Shown here: positions 13,713-20,651 of the stretch, one piece after another
Layout of the letters: the number at the start of each line of letters is the position of its first letter
How positions within the stretch are numbered: the first letter of the stretch is position 1
DNA from: RGIG4608 sp045651165
GTDB taxonomy: Bacteria > Bacillota > Clostridia > Oscillospirales > CAG-272
Length of the DNA stretch: 23,753 bases
Direction of reading: 5' to 3'
NCBI GenBank assembly: GCA_045651165.1
Contig: JAZRRX010000051.1
Span: 1-23,753, forward strand
The notes under the pieces: generated by a model
Told to the model about the DNA's origin: nothing
Seen by the model: the letters and a program-made list of their open reading frames with translations, nothing else
Database searches by the model: none
Made by a program: the position numbers and the translations under genes

Positions 13713-14198
13713 ATGGAAAATAAATTACTCACATTACTTGAAAATGACGCTACACTCACTCCCGAGCAACTCTCTCGTATGCTTGACAAGGAAGTTGGCG
13801 ATATTAAAAAAATGATTCTTGACTATGAAAAAGAAGGTGTTATTCTCGGTTATAAAACTCTTGTCGACTGGGACAAGACATCTCGCGAATATGTTACCGC
13901 TATTATTGAAGTTAAAACCACTCCTCAGCCCGAGCGTGGTTTTGATAGAATTGCCGAAAAAATATATAACTATCCCGAAGTTGAAAGTCTTTATCTCATT
14001 TCTGGTGGCTTCGATTTTGCAATAGTTATACAAGCTAAAACTTTGCGCGAGGTAGCTCTTTTCGTTGCTGAAAAGCTCTCCCCCATTTCACATATTCAAA
14101 GTACATCAACGCATTTTGTATTGAGAAGATATAAAGACAAGGGTGTTATATATGGCGCTGCACCTGAAGTGGACGAAAGAGAGATTCTTGGCGAATGA
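13713..14198 (+). CDS. Lrp/AsnC family transcriptional regulator
   Basis: A 161-residue regulator of the Lrp/AsnC feast-famine family. Residues 1-50 form the DNA-binding helix-turn-helix domain (LLTLLENDATLTPEQLSRML then IKKMILDYEKEGVILGYKTLVD). Residues 63-145 form the ligand-binding RAM domain (TAIIEVKTTPQPERGFDRIAEKI, VESLYLISGGFDFAIVIQAK). AAGGAG precedes the ATG. The stop overlaps the start of the aminotransferase gene (ATGA, 14195-14198), so the two are co-translated. Such regulators usually sense an amino acid; the linked aminotransferase suggests its substrate or product is the ligand. It could also act on the divergent UxaC-like gene. Confidence 0.93.
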   Translation: MENKLLTLLENDATLTPEQLSRMLDKEVGDIKKMILDYEKEGVILGYKTLVDWDKTSREYVTAIIEVKTTPQPERGFDRIAEKIYNYPEVESLYLISGGFDFAIVIQAKTLREVALFVAEKLSPISHIQSTSTHFVLRRYKDKGVIYGAAPEVDEREILGE

Positions 14199-15379
14199 TT
14201 GATTACAATAAAATACTTCCCCAAAGAATAGTAGATATTCCTAAATCGGGTATTAGAAAATATTTTGATATGATTACTCCCGATATGAAGGACGTTATCT
14301 CGCTTACCGTTGGTCAGCCTGATTTCGTTACTCCTTGGCATATTCGTGAGGCAGGTATTCAAAGTTTGGAAACCGGAAAGACTTTTTACACCGCTAATGC
14401 CGGTCTTGAAGAGCTTAGACGCGAGATTGACAAATATATGACTCGTCGTTTCAATCTTTCCTATAATCCATTATCGGAAATAATTGTTACCGTTGGTGGC
14501 TCTGAAGCAATTGACATTGCTATGCGAGCTACAATTGACATTGGTGATGAGGTAATTATTCCAACTCCTTCATTCGTTTGCTATGAACCGTTGGCAAAAA
14601 TGGCAGGAGCTACTCCGGTAATACTTGAAACCTATTTTGAAGATGAATTTAGAATCAATCCTCAAAAATTAAAATCTCTTATTACAAACAAAACAAAAAT
14701 GATTGTTCTTCCCTTTCCCAACAACCCCACGGGTGCTATCATGACCAAGGAAGAACTTGAAGAAATTGCTAATATAGTTAGAGATACAAATATCGTTATT
14801 CTTTCTGATGAAATATATGCAGAAATGACATACGGCTCTAAACATTGCTCAATAGCAACTATTGACGGAATGAAAGAACGTACTATCGTTGTAAACGGCT
14901 TTTCAAAGGCGTTTGCAATGACGGGATGGCGTCTTGGCTGGGTATGCGCTCCTGCACCAATTACCTCTCAGATGTTAAAAATACATCAGTATGAGATAAT
15001 GTCTAGCCCCACAACCTCGCAGTTTGCCGCAATCTCTGCTCTTCGCAACGGAGATAACGATATTGCATATATGATATCAGAATATGACCGCAGAAGAACA
15101 CTTATTTACAACAAATTGCTTGAAATGGGTATTGATAGCTTTGAGCCCAAGGGCGCTTTCTATATCTTCCCTAAAATTTCTCAGTTTGGTATGAGTGGAG
15201 AGGAATTCTGCTCCGAGCTTCTCAAACGTTATCACGTTGCCATTGTTCCAGGTGAAGCATTTGGTGAAAGTGGCACGGGATATGCCCGAATTTCTTATGC
15301 ATACTCAGTTCACCACATAACTGAGGGACTTGACAGAATGGCTAAGTTTATTGACGATATCAAATCTGGCAAAATATAA
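14195..15379 (+). CDS. Class I/II PLP-dependent aminotransferase
   Basis: A 394-residue fold-type I aminotransferase, the length usual for the aspartate/aromatic/alanine aminotransferase group (AspC/PatA-like). Motifs are SLTVGQPDF (36-44), the substrate-loop TANAGLEELR, the PLP-phosphate region VTVGGSEAIDIA, FPNNPTGA (174-181, Asn177 pairs with the PLP ring oxygen), SDEIY (204-208, Asp205 contacts the pyridine nitrogen) and the PLP lysine Lys238 in NGFSKAFAMTGWRLGW. C-terminal RISYAYS carries the arginine that binds the substrate carboxylate. The start overlaps the lrp stop. The amino donor and acceptor cannot be read from the sequence. Confidence 0.94.
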   Translation: MIDYNKILPQRIVDIPKSGIRKYFDMITPDMKDVISLTVGQPDFVTPWHIREAGIQSLETGKTFYTANAGLEELRREIDKYMTRRFNLSYNPLSEIIVTVGGSEAIDIAMRATIDIGDEVIIPTPSFVCYEPLAKMAGATPVILETYFEDEFRINPQKLKSLITNKTKMIVLPFPNNPTGAIMTKEELEEIANIVRDTNIVILSDEIYAEMTYGSKHCSIATIDGMKERTIVVNGFSKAFAMTGWRLGWVCAPAPITSQMLKIHQYEIMSSPTTSQFAAISALRNGDNDIAYMISEYDRRRTLIYNKLLEMGIDSFEPKGAFYIFPKISQFGMSGEEFCSELLKRYHVAIVPGEAFGESGTGYARISYAYSVHHITEGLDRMAKFIDDIKSGKI

Positions 15380-15385
15380 AATTAA

Positions 15386-15425
15386 AAGGCGTTATCCAAA
15401 TGGATAACGCCTTATTTCTATATTT
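15386..15425. terminator. Bidirectional terminator between aminotransferase and msmX-like gene
   Basis: A perfect 12-bp stem (15386-15397 with 15402-15413) closes on an AAAT loop. The plus strand continues ATTTCTATATTTTTTG and the minus strand continues TTTTAATTTTAT, so both converging operons can end here. Confidence 0.88.
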
Positions 15426-15430
15426 TTTGA

Positions 15431-16555
15431 TTATACAAGAAGGTTTCTTTCAGTTGTAGGATCAAAGAAATGCATTACCTTGCCCTCAAATGATACATAG
15501 ATTGTAGAACCATAAACAAGATTATTACGCTCTGCATCAGTAAGAGAAACTGTAGGAATACGAACGATAAGTTTATCGCCGCCCTCAACAACAACGTGAA
15601 GGTGAAGCTCACTACCCATCATTTCGTTAACCTGAATTGTACAAGGAATTGCAGAAGGATCACCTTTCTGAGAAAGTGTGATATGTTCAGGACGAACACC
15701 GAGAACGATTTCTCCTGTGCCAACCTTCTTTGCTGCAAGCATATCTGCCTTATCACCTGTAACTTCAATCTTTGCGCCGTAAGGTGTTACATAATACTTT
15801 CCGCCTTCACAAACAAGATTTGTCTTGAATGTATTCATCTTGGGAGCACCAATGAATTCAGCAACGAAAAGGTTAAGAGGCATATCAAACACCTGTGTGG
15901 GTGTTCCAACCTGCTGAATGTAACCATCCTTCATAATAACGATACGGTCACCAAGAGTCATAGCCTCTGTCTGGTCGTGTGTTACATAAATGAAGGTTGT
16001 GTCAATCTTCTTTCTAAGAAGAATGATTTCAGCTCTCATCTGATTTCTAAGCTTCGCGTCAAGGTTGGAAAGAGGTTCGTCCATAAGGAACACCTTGGAA
16101 TCACGAACCATTGCACGTCCGATAGCAACACGCTGACGTTGACCACCAGAAAGTGCTCTGGGCTTTCTAGTAAGATACTCAGTAATACCGAGAATTTCGG
16201 CTGCCTTTGTTACTCTTTCGTAAACCTCGTCCTGAGGAACTTTTTTAAGACGCAATGAGAATGCCATATTCTCAAATACTGAAAGGTGAGGATAGAGCGC
16301 ATAGTTCTGGAAAACCATCGCAATATCACGGTCACGGGGCTGAAGGTCATTAACTACAACACCATCAATTTCAACAGTACCCTCAGAAATTTCTTCAAGA
16401 CCTGCAATCATACGAAGTGTAGTTGACTTTCCACAGCCCGAAGGACCAACGAAAACTATAAATTCTTTATCGGCAATATCAAGGTTGAATTCTTGAACCG
16501 CAACCGTATCTTTGCCGTATATCTTTTTTACATTTGTTAATTTAACACTTGCCAT
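15431..16555 (-). CDS. msmX: Sugar ABC transporter ATPase, MsmX/MalK-like
   Basis: This 374-residue ATPase energises carbohydrate ABC importers (CUT1 class). The nucleotide-binding domain shows Walker A GPSGCGKST (37-45), Q-loop Gln83 in VFQNYALYPH, signature LSGGQRQRVAIGRA (135-148), Walker B VFLMDEPLSNLD (155-166) and switch His193 in THDQTEAM. The C-terminal part from about 240 is the OB-type regulatory/TOBE domain (LGVRPEHITLS, MGSELHLHV). GGAG lies seven bases upstream of the ATG. It starts 12 bases after malG, so it is the last gene of the malEFG operon. In Firmicutes such ATPases often serve several importers, so it may have more partners than MalFG. The symbol is by family resemblance. 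Confidence 0.93.
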   Translation of the reverse strand: MASVKLTNVKKIYGKDTVAVQEFNLDIADKEFIVFVGPSGCGKSTTLRMIAGLEEISEGTVEIDGVVVNDLQPRDRDIAMVFQNYALYPHLSVFENMAFSLRLKKVPQDEVYERVTKAAEILGITEYLTRKPRALSGGQRQRVAIGRAMVRDSKVFLMDEPLSNLDAKLRNQMRAEIILLRKKIDTTFIYVTHDQTEAMTLGDRIVIMKDGYIQQVGTPTQVFDMPLNLFVAEFIGAPKMNTFKTNLVCEGGKYYVTPYGAKIEVTGDKADMLAAKKVGTGEIVLGVRPEHITLSQKGDPSAIPCTIQVNEMMGSELHLHVVVEGGDKLIVRIPTVSLTDAERNNLVYGSTIYVSFEGKVMHFFDPTTERNLLV

Positions 16556-16567
16556 ATTTATCTCCTT

Positions 16568-17449
16568 TTATCCCTTTACTGCTCCGCCTGTTACACCTTC
16601 AACATAGTATTTCTGCAATGACATAAATACTATGGTTACGGGAATAGCTACGCAAACGCCCGCGGCACAGAACATAGTATAGTTTCTAAACATTGAGTCA
16701 CCACTACCATTAATCCATTTATACATACCAACGGCAACGTTCATACCGTCAGAGTCATTGTTGATAAGGAATCTTGCCAACATATAGTCACCCCAAGGAG
16801 CCATAAATCCCATAAGAATTGTATAAATAATGATAGGTTTAGACAAAGGCATAATTACCTTATAGAATACTTGCCAACGAGTTGCACCGTCAACACGAGC
16901 CGCCTCGTCCAAGCTCTTTGGAATGGTATCAAAGAATCCCTTTGAAATATAATAACCCATACCAGAGCTTGCGCAATATACTATGATAAGTCCAATTGGC
17001 GCAGCACTTTCAGTAAGTCCCAAATCTGCAAATACCTTATAAATAAGAATCATTGTAAGGAAGCCTGGGAACATACCAAGAATGAGCATAAAATTCATAA
17101 GTGCTTTTCTTCCCTTAAATCTAAGACGTGAAAGTGTATAGCTCATTGAAAGAATAAAGAATGTCTGCAATACAGATACTGCAACGCCCATAAGAATTGT
17201 GTTCAAAAACCACTTTGGAAAATCGGATTTAAACAATCTTATATAGTTATCAAAACCAAATTGTTTAGGTATAAGATATCCTACTTGCCCCGTACTTTCA
17301 CAACGGAACGATTCAAGCACTATGCCAACAAAGGGTAAAAGCCAAATAATACTAATAACAATGAGGAATATATAAATAAAAGTGTTAGTTATATTTCTAC
17401 TTGCCTTGGCACCAAGACCGTGCTTTTCAATTGAATTATTGTTTTTCAT
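16568..17449 (-). CDS. malG: Maltodextrin ABC transporter permease MalG-like
   Basis: A 293-residue inner-membrane permease of the binding-protein-dependent family. Hydrophobic helices include residues 22-45 and 83-103. The cytoplasmic EAA loop is at 182-201 (EAARVDGATRWQVFYKVIMP), the contact site for the ATPase. The C-terminal sequence QKYYVEGVTGGAVKG is the classic end of MalG-type CUT1 permeases. GGAGGA upstream lies within the end of malF, and the ATG shares one base with the malF stop (TAATG). Confidence 0.93.
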   Translation of the reverse strand: MKNNNSIEKHGLGAKASRNITNTFIYIFLIVISIIWLLPFVGIVLESFRCESTGQVGYLIPKQFGFDNYIRLFKSDFPKWFLNTILMGVAVSVLQTFFILSMSYTLSRLRFKGRKALMNFMLILGMFPGFLTMILIYKVFADLGLTESAAPIGLIIVYCASSGMGYYISKGFFDTIPKSLDEAARVDGATRWQVFYKVIMPLSKPIIIYTILMGFMAPWGDYMLARFLINNDSDGMNVAVGMYKWINGSGDSMFRNYTMFCAAGVCVAIPVTIVFMSLQKYYVEGVTGGAVKG

Positions 17450-19017
17450 TATGCATAGTCCTCCTCATTCTTATTTGAAGGCATTACATTATAAACGACT
17501 AATGACAGCAACGCCACTATAATAAACACTAAAATACCAATTACAGACGATAAATAATATTTACTATCGCTTCCTGTTGTTACCTTGAACAAAAAGGTAA
17601 TAAGAAGATCCGTATGACCTGGCATAACACCGCCAACAGTACCCATTTCAACCTTAGCGGGTCCACCGCCACTCAAGAGATAAATAATATTAAAGTTATT
17701 AAGATTTCCAACAAAGCTTGTAAGCAATGAGGGACCGGTCACGAACAACATGTAAGGAAGGGTAATCTTTGTGAACTGCTGAACGGAATTTGCACCGTCC
17801 ACACGGCTGGATTCATAAAGGTCTGCAGGAATATTCATAAGAATACCTGTTGCAGAAAGCATCATATAAGGAACACCAACCCAAAGGTTAATCACAACCA
17901 AAAGAATCTTAGACGTAGTAGGATTGCTCCATAAAGAATAATGATTTTGTTCCAACAAAACTTCAGGCATCAAACCCGACTTAAGCAAAAAGTCACCTAC
18001 AACACCAGTTTGTGAGAACAATTGACCAACATACAAAAGGGATACAAATTGGGGAATTGCAATGGTCATAACAAGAACAGTTCTCCAAAGTTTTTTAAAT
18101 TTGATTCCCTTTTTATTGATAATAATTGCAATAAACAAACCAAAGAAATAGTTTGTAAAGGTTGCAAAAAACGCCCACATAAGAGTCCAACCAACCATTT
18201 CACTAAGTGCAAGACCCAATCCACCGGCACCAAAACTAGTCAATGAGTTAAAGTTATCCAACCCCACCCAAGAGAAAAGATTTGCATGTCCGTCATGAGC
18301 CGCATCATAGTTTGTAAATGCAATGATTATCATATAGATAATGGGAAGCACAGTAAACACAAGTATACCAACCAAGGATGGTGTGAGCAATGTTTTATAG
18401 AACTGCTCGTCAATAAGAGATTTCAAATCATCCTTTGCGTACTTTATTTTTCTTCCCTGTTTTTCAAGTTCCATATTGATACGGCATTGCTTTATCTGCA
18501 TTCTCCAAACAACGAAGAAGGCAATAACAAAAAATACGGAAAGCAAACCATAAAGAAGAACTCTTACGGAGTCGTCACCTGATTGCCAGCCATAAACATC
18601 ATAAACAGGGTCATATACCATCATACCTTGAATATTACCAACGGTAGATCCTTTAACAAACCAGTGAACTTTTCTCATCCAATAAAGACCACCTGTGGGA
18701 AGAACAAAGGTATATACAATAAATACTATCTCAAATAAAAGGAACAAAAGGCCACGCATTACCTGACCGTAATACATATTACCTGCTCCAAATGAGATAA
18801 ATGAAAGCTTAACAGCCCAGTTACCGTTTTTAAAGGTATTAATTATGTCAACTGTTCCATCCTTGATTCCAATAAAGAAATTTTTTATCGTCAACCAAAG
18901 TTTAACGAACATATTCTTAAACCAACCGGGAATCTTAGAAAAGAAGAGTCTAAAATCATACCAAAACGCCTGGGTTTTGCTTAATTTTAAATATTCTAAA
19001 CTATTTAATGTTTTCAT
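17449..19017 (-). CDS. malF: Maltodextrin ABC transporter permease MalF-like, with N-terminal extension
   Basis: A permease of about 522 residues paired with MalG. The C-terminal 310 residues are the normal permease core, beginning FYKTLLTPSLVGILVFTVLPIIYMIIIAFTNYD, with the EAA loop near 400 (YESSRVDGANSVQQFTKITLP). The first 210 residues are extra: a basic amphipathic start, a GNMYYGQVMRGLLFLLFEIVF segment resembling the TM2-like modules on other Firmicutes transport proteins, two or three further membrane helices, and a charged coil (MELEKQGRKIKYAKDDLKSL). The start is unusual. AAGGAG lies 26 bases upstream of the ATG at 19017, and a perfect 8-bp hairpin fills the gap. A TTG at 19023 in frame is an alternative. 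Confidence 0.9.
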   Translation of the reverse strand: MKTLNSLEYLKLSKTQAFWYDFRLFFSKIPGWFKNMFVKLWLTIKNFFIGIKDGTVDIINTFKNGNWAVKLSFISFGAGNMYYGQVMRGLLFLLFEIVFIVYTFVLPTGGLYWMRKVHWFVKGSTVGNIQGMMVYDPVYDVYGWQSGDDSVRVLLYGLLSVFFVIAFFVVWRMQIKQCRINMELEKQGRKIKYAKDDLKSLIDEQFYKTLLTPSLVGILVFTVLPIIYMIIIAFTNYDAAHDGHANLFSWVGLDNFNSLTSFGAGGLGLALSEMVGWTLMWAFFATFTNYFFGLFIAIIINKKGIKFKKLWRTVLVMTIAIPQFVSLLYVGQLFSQTGVVGDFLLKSGLMPEVLLEQNHYSLWSNPTTSKILLVVINLWVGVPYMMLSATGILMNIPADLYESSRVDGANSVQQFTKITLPYMLFVTGPSLLTSFVGNLNNFNIIYLLSGGGPAKVEMGTVGGVMPGHTDLLITFLFKVTTGSDSKYYLSSVIGILVFIIVALLSLVVYNVMPSNKNEEDYA

Positions 19018-19049
19018 AATCAAATATAAATGAAAATTTATATCTCCTT
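19018..19049 (-). promoter_or_regulatory. malF ribosome binding site with an intervening hairpin
   Basis: On the minus strand AAGGAG (19049-19044) is followed at once by ATATAAAT-TTTC-ATTTATAT (19043-19024), a perfect 8-bp hairpin, and then by TTGATT and ATG. If the hairpin folds, the distance from Shine-Dalgarno to ATG shrinks from 26 to 6 bases. Confidence 0.6.
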
Positions 19050-19061
19050 ATTTTACTCAAC

Positions 19062-19120
19062 AAGGCATTGTTGACCGATACACAAGACATAGTCCCTTGT
19101 ATCCCGGCCAACAATGCCTT
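19062..19120 (-). other. Long intercistronic hairpin before malF
   Basis: A 12-bp perfect outer stem (19062-19073 with 19109-19120) continues through CC/GG pairs into an inner stem formed by GATACACAAG and CTTGTATC with one bulge, about 25 pairs in all. No T tract follows on either strand, so it is not a standard terminator. It is probably an mRNA stability or processing element between malE and malF. Confidence 0.7.
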
Positions 19121-19131
19121 TCTATGAAATT

Positions 19132-19158
19132 GGGGTGAATCCACAAGGGATTCACCCC
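19132..19158 (-). other. Intercistronic hairpin after malE
   Basis: GGGGTGAATCC (19132-19142) pairs perfectly with GGATTCACCCC (19148-19158) around a 5-base loop, 28 bases after the malE stop. On the minus strand it is followed by AATTTCATAG, with no T run. It probably protects the malE message from 3' decay, as intercistronic hairpins do in other mal operons. Confidence 0.7.
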
Positions 19159-19185
19159 TTCTCAAATACAAATCAAAACAATCTA

Positions 19186-20442
19186 TTATTTACCAATTTC
19201 GGCTTCAAGCTTATCCTCGTATGTCTCAAGAGCTTCACGAATTTGATCTTCTGTTAATACAGGCTCCATTGAAAGTTGACCAAGAACTGCTAATTCTGTC
19301 CAGAACACTGAAGGAATAACTCCTTCAGGCTGAGAGTATGCATTCTGCTGAAGAAGAGCTGAAAGAATAGGATTCTCAAGAACGTTCTCATCCTTCTGAG
19401 CAACCTTATTAGAAGGACCCCAACCAAATTCAAAGTATCTATCAAGCTGAGCATCTTCGCTTACAAGATAAAGAGCAAGATCAGAACAAAGCTTAGCCTT
19501 CTTAGGATCGTCTTGAGGCTTGCATCCCAAGAACTTGTATCCTGAGAATGAACCCAACTGATATTCTACACCATCAACCTTGAAAGTAGGAAGCTTTGTA
19601 GCTTTCAAATTCTCCCCATAAACTTCCTTAGCTGAACCTGCTGCCCATGTACCAGAAATCAATGCAATTGTTCCTTCAGCATCATTCCACTTATTAGTCA
19701 AAACAGCAGTGTTAGCAAGATTATGCATTGCTTTCATAGCAATAACACCATTGTCAGAATTAAATGTATCGTTAACTTCTGCAAGTGTCTTTCCGTCTTC
19801 AGCATATTTGAATGTTGATGTGCAAAGAGGTTTGCCTCCTCCTACAGGCTGTGAGAAGAAGAAACTAGCTGTAACAAAAGCTGTTCCACCAAAATCAAAT
19901 CCAAGATATGCATTAGCATCTTGACAAGCCTTAACTATACCATCAAATGTCTTAGCCTGCTCATCAGAAATCTTGCTTGAATCATAGTAAAGGAAATAAC
20001 CGTTATCGGATGTCCAAGGATAAGCATAGAGACCTTCACCAACGGTAGCCGCGTTTATAGCACCAGCATCGTGTTCATCTGTAATTGTAGCAGCCGCTTG
20101 AGCGCCAAGAGGTGCAAGAGCACCACCGAGTACAAGACGCGCCATTTGGTCCTGTGCAAAGCAGTACATATCGGGAGCGGTAGCAACGTCCTTAAGAACT
20201 TCTGTAGCCGCATCACCTTCACCTACATCTTTCATATGGATGTTAAATTTGTATTCGGGGTGAAGCTTTTTAAACTCTTCAACCTGTCCTTTTACAAAAT
20301 CAACAACGCCATCAGTTGTGGAAACCCACAATGTAATATCGTATACCTCTTCATTTTCAGGCTGTTTTTCGCCACAACCAACGAAGCAAACAGAAAGCAT
20401 AAGAAGAGCTAATACGAGTGATAAGATTTTAGTCATTTTCAT
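19186..20442 (-). CDS. malE: Maltose/maltodextrin-binding lipoprotein MalE-like
   Basis: The extracellular solute-binding protein of the importer, 418 residues. Residues 1-22 are a lipoprotein signal peptide ending FVG-Cys23, followed by an acidic linker. The mature part has the family-1 solute-binding fold: ITLWVSTTDGVVDFVKGQVEEFKKLHPEYKFNI, APDMYCFAQDQMARLVLGGALAPLG, YAYPWTSDNGYFLYYDSSKI and GTWAAGSAKE. The aromatic residues in these segments fit stacking against maltodextrin. GGAGGAG lies eight bases before the ATG. The gene has its own perfect promoter (20495-20523) and leads the malE-malF-malG-msmX operon. Specificity for maltodextrin is inferred from family resemblance and the upstream amylase. 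Confidence 0.92.
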   Translation of the reverse strand: MKMTKILSLVLALLMLSVCFVGCGEKQPENEEVYDITLWVSTTDGVVDFVKGQVEEFKKLHPEYKFNIHMKDVGEGDAATEVLKDVATAPDMYCFAQDQMARLVLGGALAPLGAQAAATITDEHDAGAINAATVGEGLYAYPWTSDNGYFLYYDSSKISDEQAKTFDGIVKACQDANAYLGFDFGGTAFVTASFFFSQPVGGGKPLCTSTFKYAEDGKTLAEVNDTFNSDNGVIAMKAMHNLANTAVLTNKWNDAEGTIALISGTWAAGSAKEVYGENLKATKLPTFKVDGVEYQLGSFSGYKFLGCKPQDDPKKAKLCSDLALYLVSEDAQLDRYFEFGWGPSNKVAQKDENVLENPILSALLQQNAYSQPEGVIPSVFWTELAVLGQLSMEPVLTEDQIREALETYEDKLEAEIGK

Positions 20443-20473
20443 AACTAATTCTCCTCCTAAAAAAATAATTATT

Positions 20474-20488
20474 TACGCATTTAGCGTA
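20474..20488. promoter_or_regulatory. Operator-like inverted repeat at the malE transcription start
   Basis: TACGC-ATTTA-GCGTA is a perfect 5-bp inverted repeat with a 5-base spacer, lying at the predicted +1 of the malE promoter, where a repressor of the LacI/MalR type would be expected. It is short, and no second copy was found at the amylase promoter. Confidence 0.4.
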
Positions 20489-20494
20489 TATAAT

Positions 20495-20523
20495 ATTATA
20501 ATACTATTTATAAGTTTTGTCAA
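20495..20523 (-). promoter_or_regulatory. Perfect-consensus sigma-A promoter of malEFG-msmX
   Basis: On the minus strand TTGACA (20523-20518) and TATAAT (20500-20495) are 17 bp apart; both are full consensus. The transcript would start near 20488. Confidence 0.87.
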
Positions 20524-20547
20524 TAAAAATATATTATATTCTATCAT

Positions 20548-20567
20548 TTTTGGCATAATAGCCAAAA
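20548..20567. promoter_or_regulatory. Inverted repeat upstream of the malE promoter
   Basis: TTTTGGC-ATAATA-GCCAAAA has perfect 7-bp arms and is centred about 37 bp upstream of the -35 hexamer. It could bind an activator, or form a minor hairpin; no T tract marks it as a terminator. Confidence 0.4.
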
Positions 20568-20599
20568 CACATTGCTGCTTTTTTAACAAATTGCGAACA

Positions 20600-20641
20600 A
20601 AGAAAAAATTAAACCCGAATGTTATTATAACATTCGGGTTT
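20600..20641 (-). terminator. Intrinsic terminator of the amylase gene
   Basis: A perfect 14-bp stem (20611-20624 with 20628-20641) closes on a TTA loop. On the minus strand it is followed by AATTTTTTCTTTG. It lies 11 bases after the amylase stop and separates it from the malE promoter. Confidence 0.93.
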
Positions 20642-20651
20642 TTATGACATT

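Noticed and set aside
15596..16258. 220-codon plus-strand reading frame opposite the msmX-like gene
   Set aside because: It is antisense to an unmistakable ABC ATPase and shows no recognisable domain.
19062..19158. Intrinsic terminators between malE and malF
   Set aside because: Both hairpins are strong but neither is followed by a T tract on the transcribed strand, so they are listed as intercistronic hairpins.
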